NCBI GenBank assembly: GCA_039679385.1
Contig: JBDKVB010000048.1
Coordinates: 1 to 64,000, forward strand
Reading direction: 5' to 3'
Origin: Armatimonadia bacterium
GTDB lineage: Bacteria; Armatimonadota; Zipacnadia; Zipacnadales; JABUFB01
DNA length: 64,000 bases
Position 1 is the stretch's first letter. Each line of letters opens with the position of its first letter. The position numbers were made by a program, and so were the translations under genes. The notes under the pieces are model-generated. The model was given only the letters and a program-made list of their open reading frames with translations. It was not told the DNA's origin and did not search any database. Shown here piece by piece: positions 45,220 to 54,406 of this stretch.

Positions 45220-46341
45220 ATGCCCGGTTATTTCTCGTGGCAAAACCCGTCTCTCCTGCGCTGGTTGTGGCTACTGCCACCGCTGGCTGCCCTCGTGTGG
45301 TTCGCCGTCGTCCAGCGCGAGTGGACCCTGCGAACCTTCCTGGGCGCCCGCTACGTGCCGGCCGACTGGCGCTGGCATCGTCGCCGACGACTCCTCAAGG
45401 GTGCGCTGGTGGTCTGCGCGATCGGCCTCCTGATCGTCGCCATAGCACGCCCGCGCATCGGCTCCGAGGTCCAGAAGGTCAAGCGCGTCGGCGCCGACGT
45501 GGTGTTCGTCATCGACACCAGCGATAGCATGTTGGCGCAGGACGTGAGCCCGAGCCGCCTCGAAGCGGCCAAGGAAGCTGCGCTCGCCCTGGTGGGACGT
45601 CTCGAAGGTGACCGGATTGGGGTCGTCGTCTTTGCGGGCAGCGCCTACATGTACTCTCCGCTAACCCTTGACCACGACGCCGTGAGCATGTTCGTCTCGA
45701 GCATCGAACGCGGTTCGGCGCCGGCGCCCGGGACCGCCCTTGATGGCGCCCTGGGCTCGGCGGTGCGCCTCCTGAGCAAGGCCGAGGCGAAGTACCGCGC
45801 CATCGTGCTTTTCACCGATGGGGAAGACCAGGACGAGAATGATCGGATTCCCTCGCTACAGAAGGCTCACTCTGAGGGGATTCGGGTCCATGTGGTCGGC
45901 CTGGGAGGCACCCAGGGCGAACCCATCCACCTCCCGGCGGAGGAAGCTGCGACCCCGGACGCGAACTCGCCCGAGGGAATGCTGGACCAGCTCTTCGGTA
46001 CCGCGAAACCGTCCCAGTCTTCCTCGGCCTTCAAGCGCGACGCCGAGGGCAAGGTCGTCATGACCAAACTCAACGAGAAGCTCCTCGCCCGAATCGCCAG
46101 GGAGGGCGACGGGGTTTTAGTCCGCAGCTCGGCCAGTGGCACCAACATCGACCGCATCTATCAGGCCATCGGGGGGATGGAGGGCGCTGTGGCCGGCACC
46201 TACCAGTTCACGCAGTATGCCGAGCGCTTCCAGTGGCCGCTGGGGATCGCCCTGGTGCTGCTGATCCTGGAGATGCTCATCTCGCATGCCCCCGCCAACG
46301 GAGGAGGTCAGAGCAATGGCACGAGCAAACCGTCCGAGTAG
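45220..46341 (+). CDS. batB: BatB-type VWA membrane protein
   Basis: The 373-residue protein has the same layout as BatA: two N-terminal helices, a VWA domain with DTSDSMLAQDV and FTDGEDQD, and a final helix (WPLGIALVLLILEMLI). An insert with Ala-Asn-Ser-Pro-Glu-Gly (about 245-265) and a Ser/Gly-rich tail are distinctive. BatA and BatB are thought to dimerise. Its last 26 bases overlap the BatC-like gene. Confidence 0.9.
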   Translation: MPGYFSWQNPSLLRWLWLLPPLAALVWFAVVQREWTLRTFLGARYVPADWRWHRRRRLLKGALVVCAIGLLIVAIARPRIGSEVQKVKRVGADVVFVIDTSDSMLAQDVSPSRLEAAKEAALALVGRLEGDRIGVVVFAGSAYMYSPLTLDHDAVSMFVSSIERGSAPAPGTALDGALGSAVRLLSKAEAKYRAIVLFTDGEDQDENDRIPSLQKAHSEGIRVHVVGLGGTQGEPIHLPAEEAATPDANSPEGMLDQLFGTAKPSQSSSAFKRDAEGKVVMTKLNEKLLARIAREGDGVLVRSSASGTNIDRIYQAIGGMEGAVAGTYQFTQYAERFQWPLGIALVLLILEMLISHAPANGGGQSNGTSKPSE

Positions 46342-47089
46342 GACGCGTCGGCTGGTCCTCGCGTTGGCGGTCGTCCTGAGCCTACCTCTGGTGCTGGGCT
46401 TCAGCCTTCCCGGCGAGTTCGCGCGCCTCATGAACGCCGGCGACCACTCCTACGCAAAGGGCAAGTTCAAGGAAGCCCTTGCCCGGTACACTCAGGCCTC
46501 CCAGCTTCGCCCTGAGGATCCGCAGGCGCTGTTCAACCGTGCAGCAGGCCAGTTCCGGGTCTCGAGCTACCAGAAGGCGCTGGCCGACAACGACCAGGCC
46601 GCCCAACGAGCGCAGGGGAAACTTCGCGAGTACGCCGAGTACAATGCAGGGAACTGCCTCTACAAGATGCAGCGCCTGGACGACGCCATCGAGCGGTACA
46701 AGCGGGCCCTCACCCTCGATCCGGACGACCTGTGGGCCAAGCACAACCTTGAGATGGCGATGCGCCAGAAGAACCAGCAGAAGGACAAACAGCAGCAACA
46801 GCAGCAGAACCAGAATCAGCAGAAGTCGTCCCAGAAACAGGACCAGAACCAGCAGGACAAGCCGCAGAACAACCCGTCCCAGGACCAGCAGAACCAGCAG
46901 CAACAACCCGAGCAGAAGCCGCAGGACCAGCCCAAACAGCAGCAACCCTCGCAGGCAGATCAGCAGCCGCTGAACGAGCAGGAGGCTGCACAGCTCCTGA
47001 GCTCGCTGTCCCGCGACGACGCCGAGCTTCAGAAGTCCATCCGCCGTGCGCCACTCACGCCTGAGCGCCCGACCAGCAAGGACTGGTAG
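46316..47089 (+). CDS. batC: BatC-like TPR protein with Gln-rich region
   Basis: The 257-residue protein has a signal-type N-terminus (LVLALAVVLSLPLVLG) and about three TPR units (37-160, for example AEYNAGNCLYKMQRLDDAIERYKRAL). A low-complexity stretch of about 80 residues follows, dominated by Gln with Lys, Asn, Asp and Pro, and a short conserved end (AAQLLSSLSRDDAELQKSI). TPR units fit a scaffold for the Bat complex. GGAGGAGG at 46301-46308 precedes ATG 46316, inside the end of batB. Confidence 0.85.
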   Translation: MARANRPSRTRRLVLALAVVLSLPLVLGFSLPGEFARLMNAGDHSYAKGKFKEALARYTQASQLRPEDPQALFNRAAGQFRVSSYQKALADNDQAAQRAQGKLREYAEYNAGNCLYKMQRLDDAIERYKRALTLDPDDLWAKHNLEMAMRQKNQQKDKQQQQQQNQNQQKSSQKQDQNQQDKPQNNPSQDQQNQQQQPEQKPQDQPKQQQPSQADQQPLNEQEAAQLLSSLSRDDAELQKSIRRAPLTPERPTSKDW

Positions 47090-47091
47090 CC

Positions 47092-48867
47092 GTGAATGCC
47101 GTTCCCGGCCGCGACAATCCGGCTCCCGGAACCTGTCGGCACCTTGCCACTCCGGTGTTGCTGAGCCTTCTTGTGCTGGTCCTTTCGCTGCCGGCCCTAG
47201 CCGAGCCGAGCTTCCAGGCGGAGGTCGATCGCAACAGCCTGTCCACCGATGATGTGCTGTTTCTCTCTGTCACCCTCACCCTCTCGGGCGGCGACGATGG
47301 GGGAGAGCCGGAGCTTTCGCCCACCAAAGACTTCGCCGTCCTCGGCACACCGCAGCGTCAGGACGGCTACAGCATGGTGAACACGCAGATCACCCGCTAC
47401 TCCCAGCGCGTCTTCACCCTTCAGCCACGACGAACCGGAATGCTGACCGTTCCTTCCGCGACCGTGACCGTCAACGGCAAGACACTCCACACCGCGCCGA
47501 TTCGCGTCGAGGTCACCAAGGGCAGTGCGGCCTCCGTCGCGCCTGCGTCTCCCTCTTCCTCCTCGGGTCGCGCACCTTTCGAGGGGAACCCGGACTTCGC
47601 CATCCAGGTCCGTGCGGACCGGCGTGAGCTCTACGTGAACGAGCAGCTTCTCCTGAGCGTGGACTACTACACGGGAGTGCCGGTGCCCGAGGACCTGGGA
47701 CAACGGACGCCGATCGCCGAAGGGTTCGTCGCGGAGTCCCTTACCAGTCCCCGTCCGGAGCATGTCGTGGTCAACAATATGGATTACGGGCGACTGACCC
47801 GGCGCTGGGCGCTCTTCGCAGCCTCCCCGGGGAAGAAGACGGTCAGTGCGGCTCCGGAGACCATCGCCACCACGATGAGCTCGGCCACCCGCGAATACCG
47901 CAGCAACACCCTTGAGATCAGCGTGAAACCGCTCCCGACGCCGCCCGAAGGAACCCACTTCAGCGGAGCCGTCGGCTCCTTCACCGTCCAGCTTCAGGCC
48001 GAGAAGCAGCAGGTGAAGGCCGGCGAGGGTCTCACTGTGCGCGTCATCGTCGATGGTGTGGGCAACCTGCGATCGGTCAGTGCGCCGCCCCTCGACCTGG
48101 GAGACGCCTGCAAGGTGTACGCCTCGGGCGAGAATCGCAAGGTTGAGCCCCGCTCGCTGGGGTCGCGCGAGGCAATCGGCGGCCGAGCGGAGTTCGAGTA
48201 CCTGGTCGTCCCGCGACGCTCGGGAACTCTGGAGATCCCTGCGCTGAGCTTCGCTTACTTCAACCCTGACTCGGGGCGCTATGAGACCACGCGCAGCGAT
48301 CCGGCGCGGGTCAACGTCACTCCCGGTGAGGTCCTCCAAGAGCCCGCCGCGACCTCGCAGGAGGCGACGCTTCGCCATATCCATGCCGAGCACCCGCGGC
48401 TCGTGTCGCGCTCACCACGCGCGGTCATACCCTTCGTCCTACTGGTGGCCCTGATCTGTGTGGGCAGCGTAGTGTGGGCGGGCTGGCGGCGGATCGACAC
48501 CGATCGACGCCTCGCGGATCCGCTCAGGGCAAGGTCGCTCGTAGCTGGAAGGGCTGCACGGAAGGCCCTGGCGGCTGCGGAGGCAGCCTCCGGCGAGAGC
48601 TTCTACGAGGAACTCGGCGACGGCGTCTACCGCTATCTGGCCGACAAGTTCGGGCTACCAACGGCCGGCGTCTATGGAGAGGCACTTCGTGAAGCCCTCC
48701 TGCAGCACGGTGTTGATGCTTCGCTTGCGGAGGCCGCCCGTGATCTTGTCGCCACCTGCCATCGGTGTCGGTATGCCCCGGCCGGGATGGCCGACACGCC
48801 TCGAGAGCAGGCTCTGGCGCAGGCACGGCAGCTCCTTGACGCCCTGGAACAGGGGGTGCGCTCATGA
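47092..48867 (+). CDS. batD: BatD-type protein
   Basis: The 591-residue protein has a signal peptide (VLLSLLVLVLSLPALA), several immunoglobulin-like beta domains (40-430, PSFQAEVDRNSLSTDDVLFLSVTLTL then PDFAIQVRADRRELYVNEQLLLSV), a membrane helix near 447 (VIPFVLLVALICVGSVVWAGW) and a cytoplasmic helical end. This matches BatD of aerotolerance operons. GTG 47092 begins two bases after the previous stop. The C-terminus overlaps the next start by four bases. Confidence 0.88.
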   Translation: MNAVPGRDNPAPGTCRHLATPVLLSLLVLVLSLPALAEPSFQAEVDRNSLSTDDVLFLSVTLTLSGGDDGGEPELSPTKDFAVLGTPQRQDGYSMVNTQITRYSQRVFTLQPRRTGMLTVPSATVTVNGKTLHTAPIRVEVTKGSAASVAPASPSSSSGRAPFEGNPDFAIQVRADRRELYVNEQLLLSVDYYTGVPVPEDLGQRTPIAEGFVAESLTSPRPEHVVVNNMDYGRLTRRWALFAASPGKKTVSAAPETIATTMSSATREYRSNTLEISVKPLPTPPEGTHFSGAVGSFTVQLQAEKQQVKAGEGLTVRVIVDGVGNLRSVSAPPLDLGDACKVYASGENRKVEPRSLGSREAIGGRAEFEYLVVPRRSGTLEIPALSFAYFNPDSGRYETTRSDPARVNVTPGEVLQEPAATSQEATLRHIHAEHPRLVSRSPRAVIPFVLLVALICVGSVVWAGWRRIDTDRRLADPLRARSLVAGRAARKALAAAEAASGESFYEELGDGVYRYLADKFGLPTAGVYGEALREALLQHGVDASLAEAARDLVATCHRCRYAPAGMADTPREQALAQARQLLDALEQGVRS

Positions 48868-49649
48868 GGCGGGTGCGCCCTTGCGTACGGCCAAGCGCTT
48901 TCGCGATTCTGCTGACCCTTGGTGTCTGCCTGTCATACTCAGCCCCGGCCCTGGCCGCAGACCCGTCCGCGCAGTTCCAGGAGGCCAACCGCCTTTACAA
49001 CGCTGCAGACTTCGCCGGTGCTGCCGCGGTCTATCAGCAGCTTGCAGAATCGGGTCAGGCGGGCGCCGACGTCTGGTACAACCTCGGTAACTGCTATGCC
49101 CAGGAGCAGCAGTATGGCCGTGCGCTGGCTGCGTACCAGGCTGGTTGCCGTGTTGCTCCACGCGATCCAGACCTGCTCAACAACATCGCTCAGGTCCAGA
49201 CGCTACGCGGCGATGTTCCGCCCGTGGTCCCTGCCTCGTGGCTCGGGGCGCTGTCTTCGGGAGTGTTGTCCCGTTTCACCCTCAACGAGACGATTGTGGG
49301 GACGCTTCTGCTCCTGATGCTCTGCGCGGCGCTCGCTCTGGCCTACCTTCTGCGCATCGGGCGGCCACGACGCGTCCTGGTGGCCCTTGGCGGCTGTGGC
49401 CTTCTGCTGGTACTCGCCGTGAGCGCCTGCACGGGGAAGTACCTGCGCGAGTACGTTCACCCCATCGGGTTCGTCGCGGTTTCGCAAGCCGGCCTGCGCT
49501 CTGGTCCCGGCGAGCACTTCGAGAGTGCCGGTTCGCTGGCCGACGGTACCCAACTGGACATCACAGGCGAGTCCGGCCAGTGGTTTGAGGTCAGAAGGCC
49601 GGAAGGACATCGTGCGTGGATCACGAAAGCCGAGGTAGCCAGGTACTAG
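48864..49649 (+). CDS. batE: BatE-like protein: TPR, two membrane helices and SH3-type domain
   Basis: The 261-residue protein has a signal peptide, a TPR pair (QFQEANRLYNAADFAGAAAVYQQL... ADVWYNLGNCYAQEQQYGRAL), two membrane helices (about 145-190) and a C-terminal bacterial SH3-like domain (AGLRSGPGEHFESAGSLADGTQLDI). The layout is that of BatE. It starts at ATG 48864, overlapping the preceding TGA. It ends the bat operon; the fusion gene follows 118 bases on. Confidence 0.88.
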   Translation: MRRVRPCVRPSAFAILLTLGVCLSYSAPALAADPSAQFQEANRLYNAADFAGAAAVYQQLAESGQAGADVWYNLGNCYAQEQQYGRALAAYQAGCRVAPRDPDLLNNIAQVQTLRGDVPPVVPASWLGALSSGVLSRFTLNETIVGTLLLLMLCAALALAYLLRIGRPRRVLVALGGCGLLLVLAVSACTGKYLREYVHPIGFVAVSQAGLRSGPGEHFESAGSLADGTQLDITGESGQWFEVRRPEGHRAWITKAEVARY

Positions 49650-49766
49650 GCCCCTGATCGCCAGTGGGGCCGTGACCGCTGCACCCGTCGAGACCGACGG
49701 GATCGCCGGGAGGCGTGCCCCACGAGCCGCCGTCTGGAGCCCTACTACTACGTCGTTGCGGGTGTC

Positions 49767-52055
49767 TTGCTGCAGGGCCTCTCACCGGTCCTGACCAAGA
49801 TGCTCTTGCAGCACGGCCTCTCCAGCGAGACGGTGGTCACCGCTCGCTATCTTCTAGCCGTTCTCGTGCTGCTCCCCTTCGGCGTTCCGAGCATGGGGTG
49901 GCGTACGCCTGCAGGACCACCTAGACCCCGCGACTGGGCAGCTCTCATTCTGGTCGGCGCACTCGGGTCCGGCGTCGGTGCGCTGCTCTTTACGGCGGCC
50001 CTGAGGTACTCCTCTGCCGGCATCGTCAACTCCATCTCCAAGACCGCGCCGATCTTCGTCGCCTTCCTCGGCTACCTGACCTTGCGTGAACGCATCAGCA
50101 CTTCGCGCCTCCTGCTTGTGGGCGCGATGGTCGGGGCCGACCTACTGATCGGCGTCGGTGAGCTGGCCTACGGACAGGCCGAGGTCCGGACGCGACTCCT
50201 GGGCGACCTGCTCGCCTTGCTGGCCGGGATCACCCGCGCCACCTCGGAGATACTCGCCAAGGGTGCACTCCGGCGCTTTGCTCCCTCTACCGTGACCTTG
50301 TGGCGTTTCCTCAGCGGCCTACTCGTCACCGGCGGCGTTGCCCTCTACACGAACACCTGGCGCGGTCTTCTGCAGCTTGGCCTGTCTGACTTCGGCTTGC
50401 TGCTCCTCCTGGGAGTCGTCTGCACTGCGGTCTCCATGTACCTATACTACCGCGGGACGGCGGCGATCCCGGTGCACGTGGCCGTCAGTCTGCGAATCCT
50501 CGGCGCCATCGTCACCGTGGTGCTGTCCTGGGTCCTCCTCGGCGAAACCCTCAACCTGTACCACGTGATGGGGATGGGCCTGCTCATCTCCGGGGCGTAC
50601 CTGCTGGTCCTTCGCACAGCGCGCGAAGAGCCGGCACCAGCAGCCGAGGCGGGGGAGACAACTGCTGCGCCGCCGACAATGGCTCGTCCCGAGCGCATCA
50701 GGGTCCGCCTAACTCTGCTCGTCTCGGCCTTTCTCGTCGCCACCGTTGCCCTCTCGACGGGTCTCTCTGTGCGCCACGCAAACCAGATGGTTCAGGAGCA
50801 GACCAGGCTGACCATGGGCAAGGTCGCGTCAGTCCTCGTGCAGCTTGCGAACCTGGAGGACCCGCCGTCGCGCCAGGCCATCCAGCAGTACCTGAGCCGA
50901 GTAGTCCGCCACCGTATAGAGAATGAGGCCTATTCGGTCGAGATCGTCTATATCGCCATGATCGGGCCGACCGGAGGCCTGGTCGCCTTCGCCCTCAACG
51001 AAGACTTGGCCCTGGTCGATGCAAATGGGAACCCCTACCGTGTCGGGGATGCCGACGCGGTGCGCCGTCTGCTCGCTATGGCCGACAACGGTCAGCTCGC
51101 GCTCAGCAACGACATCATCCCGGTATCGGCGGTCCTTACCCGCCCGGGCGACGACACCGGCCCTCTCGCGACGGTGGAGATCGGGTGCAAACGCAGCATC
51201 GCCAACCGCGTGATCGCCGAAAGTGTGGCACGAAGCACCGTGATGGTGCTCCTTCTCACCGCCCTTGGAGTGCTTCTCGCAGCACGGAGCGTCAGACGCT
51301 TCACGCACCCAATCGAGCGCATCGCGGCGGCCATGCAGAGGATGTCCGGCGGCGAACTAGACCTGCCGCTGTACTCTGAGGGGCACGGGGAGATCCGCCA
51401 GATCGGCGACTCCCTTCAGACCATGCGCGACAACCTGCAGATGGGTGGCGCAGTAAGGCACGCCCTGGTGCGCTACATAACCAACCAGATCACCGCCGGG
51501 GGCGCGCCGGTGCAGGCGCAGGCGACCGACGCCCCCTTTGGAGCCGCTCTGCTCTTTGTCGAGGTTCCGCGGGTGCCTGCTTCCGGCCAGCCGCTGGGCC
51601 TCAAGGCGCTTTCCGACTTCGTCGACCGCACCGTTGCCGTCGTCCTTCGCAACGACGGCCAGATACTCACCTACGCCGACGGCTTCCTCGTGATCCGCTG
51701 GCCGACGGAGGGGGAAGAGGACCTGCTCTGGGCTGTCCTGGCTTCCCAGTCCATCAAGGAGGCACTCTCGCCGTCTCTGGCCGCCCTGGGAGCCGTCTCC
51801 CGGCTTGGCCTGGCGGTCGCCACGACCGAGGACCAGAACGAGAGCACCTCGCTGCTTGAGGCGGTCCGCAAGCGCACCCTTGGGCAGCAGCCGGTGACGC
51901 AGCCGGGCGCCCACGTGCTGCTGAGCGAGCGTGTCGCCCTCCTGGTGGACCCCTACGTCGTCGCCCGGCGGCGCGGTGAGGAGCCGGTGTGGCAGCTAAT
52001 CGGCATCGCCGAAGAGCCGGCTCTCGAAGATCTGGGCGATCTTGAGGGCACCTGA
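49767..52055 (+). CDS. DMT transporter fused to a sensor with HAMP and degenerate nucleotide-cyclase domain
   Basis: Residues 1-285 form an EamA/DMT-type transporter of about ten helices (SSAGIVNSISKTAPIFVAFLGYLTLRERI is its hallmark). After a Pro/Ala/Glu linker (287-308) a second unit begins: helix 313-333, an external segment to 488, helix 489-505, a HAMP domain (506-560) and a cyclase-like domain (590-750). In that domain FVEVPR replaces the metal-binding Asp motif, while YADGFLVIRW and LLSERVALLVDPY match class III cyclases. It probably no longer makes cAMP. The start is unsure: TTG 49767 is the first standard codon, but coding likely begins upstream. Confidence 0.82.
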   Translation: MLQGLSPVLTKMLLQHGLSSETVVTARYLLAVLVLLPFGVPSMGWRTPAGPPRPRDWAALILVGALGSGVGALLFTAALRYSSAGIVNSISKTAPIFVAFLGYLTLRERISTSRLLLVGAMVGADLLIGVGELAYGQAEVRTRLLGDLLALLAGITRATSEILAKGALRRFAPSTVTLWRFLSGLLVTGGVALYTNTWRGLLQLGLSDFGLLLLLGVVCTAVSMYLYYRGTAAIPVHVAVSLRILGAIVTVVLSWVLLGETLNLYHVMGMGLLISGAYLLVLRTAREEPAPAAEAGETTAAPPTMARPERIRVRLTLLVSAFLVATVALSTGLSVRHANQMVQEQTRLTMGKVASVLVQLANLEDPPSRQAIQQYLSRVVRHRIENEAYSVEIVYIAMIGPTGGLVAFALNEDLALVDANGNPYRVGDADAVRRLLAMADNGQLALSNDIIPVSAVLTRPGDDTGPLATVEIGCKRSIANRVIAESVARSTVMVLLLTALGVLLAARSVRRFTHPIERIAAAMQRMSGGELDLPLYSEGHGEIRQIGDSLQTMRDNLQMGGAVRHALVRYITNQITAGGAPVQAQATDAPFGAALLFVEVPRVPASGQPLGLKALSDFVDRTVAVVLRNDGQILTYADGFLVIRWPTEGEEDLLWAVLASQSIKEALSPSLAALGAVSRLGLAVATTEDQNESTSLLEAVRKRTLGQQPVTQPGAHVLLSERVALLVDPYVVARRRGEEPVWQLIGIAEEPALEDLGDLEGT

Positions 52056-52138
52056 GCACATTCCTGGGCCGGCACGAAGGTCCCATACGTCCCGACGCGG
52101 AAGCTATACCCGAGAAGGAATCTCCTAGTGGTGTGAGC

Positions 52139-53251
52139 ATGCCCAGACTGCGCGTGGTCAGTCTCGCCGCGATTCTCGGTCTCCTCTGTCTGGTCCTCTT
52201 GCTGACCGGCTGCCCCAAGCCGACTGAGCAAGAGCCGATCCGCGTTGTCGTGAGCGATGACAGCCAGTCGCGGGACGAGCGTCCCTCCGGGGCCAGTGTC
52301 GCCGAACTGGCCAAGCGCGAGGGCGAACTGGCGTGGTACACGTCTCTGCCCGACGAGCCGGCCCAGAAGTTCCTCGAGCAGTTTGAACGCAAGTACCCGG
52401 GCATCACCGCGCGATGCGTGCGCGAATCCACCTTCGACATCATCCAGCGCATCCAGTCTGAGATCGACAACGGCAAGGTGCTGGCTGACGTTGTGCACGT
52501 TCTTGACGTCGCGCCCTTCGTCAAGCTCAAAAAGCAGGGACAGCTACTGCGCTACGAGTCCCCCGAGGAGCGCTCCATCCCGCCCCAGTACAAGGACCCC
52601 GGGATCTGGTCCGCCTTGCGCTGCGTAGCCCTCTGCATGGCTTACGATCCGAACCGCGTCCCTGATTCGGAGGCGCCGCGGACCTGGACCTCCTTGCTCG
52701 ATGACCGATGGCGGGGCAAGATCGCGCTCAAAGACGCGCAGACGGCCGGCTCGGCCTACGCGCACTACTACTTCCTGCGCGAGCTCTACGGCGTTTCCTA
52801 CTGGCGGTCGATGGCAGCGCGTAGCCCCAAAATCTTCAAAACTGCCGAAGAAAGTATGAAAGCTCTCAAGAGCGGTGACGTCGCCATCGTCGCCGGTGCC
52901 ATGGACTACACCATCCATGACGAGAACGCGCCGGACACACCAATAAGAGCGGCCTGGCCGACCGATGGGGTGCCGCTCATGCCTGGACCGGTGGCCATTC
53001 TACGGTCCGCGCCGCACCCGAACGCCGCTCGACTGTTCATGGACTTCGCACTCTCGGAGGAGGGCCAGAGGGCCCTGCGGGACCTCCTGGGAGCCTATTC
53101 GGTGCGGTCCGACGTGCCGCCGCCTGAGGGATCCCCGAACCTCAAGGACCTGCATATCCTGGCCCCGGCCGGTGGGTGGGACCAGTACGCGCTCAGCCAG
53201 GATACCTTGAAGGCCGAGTACACCGGCCTGTTCCATCCAGGCTCTGAGTAG
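52139..53251 (+). CDS. Iron-type ABC solute-binding lipoprotein
   Basis: The 370-residue protein has a lipoprotein signal (LLCLVLLLTGC, Cys25) and a family 1 fold close to ferric-iron and putrescine-type binding proteins: GELAWYTSLPDEPAQKFLEQFERKYPGI, TWTSLLDDRWRGKIALKD and RLFMDFALSEEGQ. It should bind Fe3+ or another small ligand. No permease or ATPase gene is nearby. The start is ATG 52139 or GTG 52133; neither has a good ribosome site (AAGGAA is about 20 bases away). Confidence 0.85.
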   Translation: MPRLRVVSLAAILGLLCLVLLLTGCPKPTEQEPIRVVVSDDSQSRDERPSGASVAELAKREGELAWYTSLPDEPAQKFLEQFERKYPGITARCVRESTFDIIQRIQSEIDNGKVLADVVHVLDVAPFVKLKKQGQLLRYESPEERSIPPQYKDPGIWSALRCVALCMAYDPNRVPDSEAPRTWTSLLDDRWRGKIALKDAQTAGSAYAHYYFLRELYGVSYWRSMAARSPKIFKTAEESMKALKSGDVAIVAGAMDYTIHDENAPDTPIRAAWPTDGVPLMPGPVAILRSAPHPNAARLFMDFALSEEGQRALRDLLGAYSVRSDVPPPEGSPNLKDLHILAPAGGWDQYALSQDTLKAEYTGLFHPGSE

Positions 53252-54406
53252 GGCAGGCCTCGCGCTGCGTTCCGCCAAGGCCCGGTCTGGTTCATCGAGC
53301 GCACGGGGGCGCTGGATCGCATCCCCGGTCTCCGCAGTATCTGCCCTTGGTCGGTAGTCCTCTGGCGCTCCGGATGCCGATCGTCGCACCCCTCGGAGCC
53401 ATCAACTGCGGGGAGCGAGGCATGGAGCCCCTCTTGCGTTGAGCCCGGCATCAGGAGGCTGGGTGAGAGGCCCTGAACCCGGCAGGCTTGCCAGGCGTCA
53501 TGTGTCGTATAATCGCAGTTATGTAAACTCCGCAGCCCGAGAACACCATCCAGCCGCGCAGAGCTCATGGTCCTGCTTCCCGCTGCCTCAGCATCCCCAG
53601 ACACGCACTTTCCGGCGCCAATCACAGAGCAAGCGCCAGTGACGCCTAGTCCTGACGCCCCTCAGCCGACCACCTGCGCACCGCGACAAGAACCCGACCG
53701 GTAGGCCCGCGGCCTCGAGCGGTCGCACGCCGCCGTTTCCGGCACACGCCGGCGCTCTCACAATCACCGGCGCTCTCGCGCTCCACTAGCTATCACTGGA
53801 GCCCACAGCGCTTCCAGTATATTGAGCGGTCCGACAGCCGCCGGCAATCGCGGCGCCTTCAGCGCTCTCGTACCTGCCGCGGGCGCTTCTGAAGACTCGT
53901 TCGGTCTGGTACCAGCACCAGAGCCCACACGGGCCGTCGTGACGCATCAAGGTGGCGCTCCTGACCCAAGCAGCTTTGGTTACGTCGCGCCCAGTTCGGC
54001 CGGGCTCGGTCCTGGTTCTTCTGCAAGGGTCCTGGTACGCGCCGGACGTCCCGTCCATGACCACTTGAGCGCTTCGGGGCCTTCGTCGGCCCACCCCACT
54101 GACAGAACGGGCGCTTGACCACGCCTCCTGGGGTCACGGTGCCTTTCTCGGCCCTGGGTTCGGGCCCTACGGGAGCTCCCCGCAGTCTTTCTCAAGGCCA
54201 TTGACCAGCACTCAAGACCTTCCTCGACCTTGATGAAGGCTCAAGGCGTCTTGATATCTGCTCACGCCTCAATTCTACCCTACATTATGGTGGTCATGTA
54301 GATATGGCCGTTGCGTCACAACTGATGCAGCAAAAGGGGCGGCAACGCCGTACTGCCGTTGCCGCCCCTTAGTTCTCTGGGCCGGGATAGGGGGTGCTCT
54401 CCCCTA
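53252..54406. other. 1.15-kb region without a believable gene
   Basis: No open frame here has a ribosome site or recognisable protein pattern. TATAAT at 53508-53513 could be a -10 box, but no -35 sits at the proper distance. From 53751 to 54115 the hexamer-like motif GGCGCT or AGCGCT recurs about eight times at uneven spacing. The last 40 bases hold the terminator of the leftward iron-sulfur scaffold gene. I see no tRNA, RNase P, SRP or tmRNA pattern. Confidence 0.55.
54334..54370 (-). terminator. Intrinsic terminator of the iron-sulfur scaffold gene
   Basis: AAGGGGCGGCAACG (54334-54347) pairs perfectly with CGTTGCCGCCCCTT (54357-54370). On the leftward strand the stem is followed by TTTTGCTGC. 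Confidence 0.85.

Noticed and set aside
53751-54115. Possible CRISPR-like or tandem repeat from GCGCT motifs
   Set aside because: Units are too short, spacing is uneven and flanks are unrelated; no cas genes are nearby.
53822-54118. 98-codon open frame in the gene desert
   Set aside because: It overlaps a similar-length frame on the other strand and has no ribosome site or conserved pattern.
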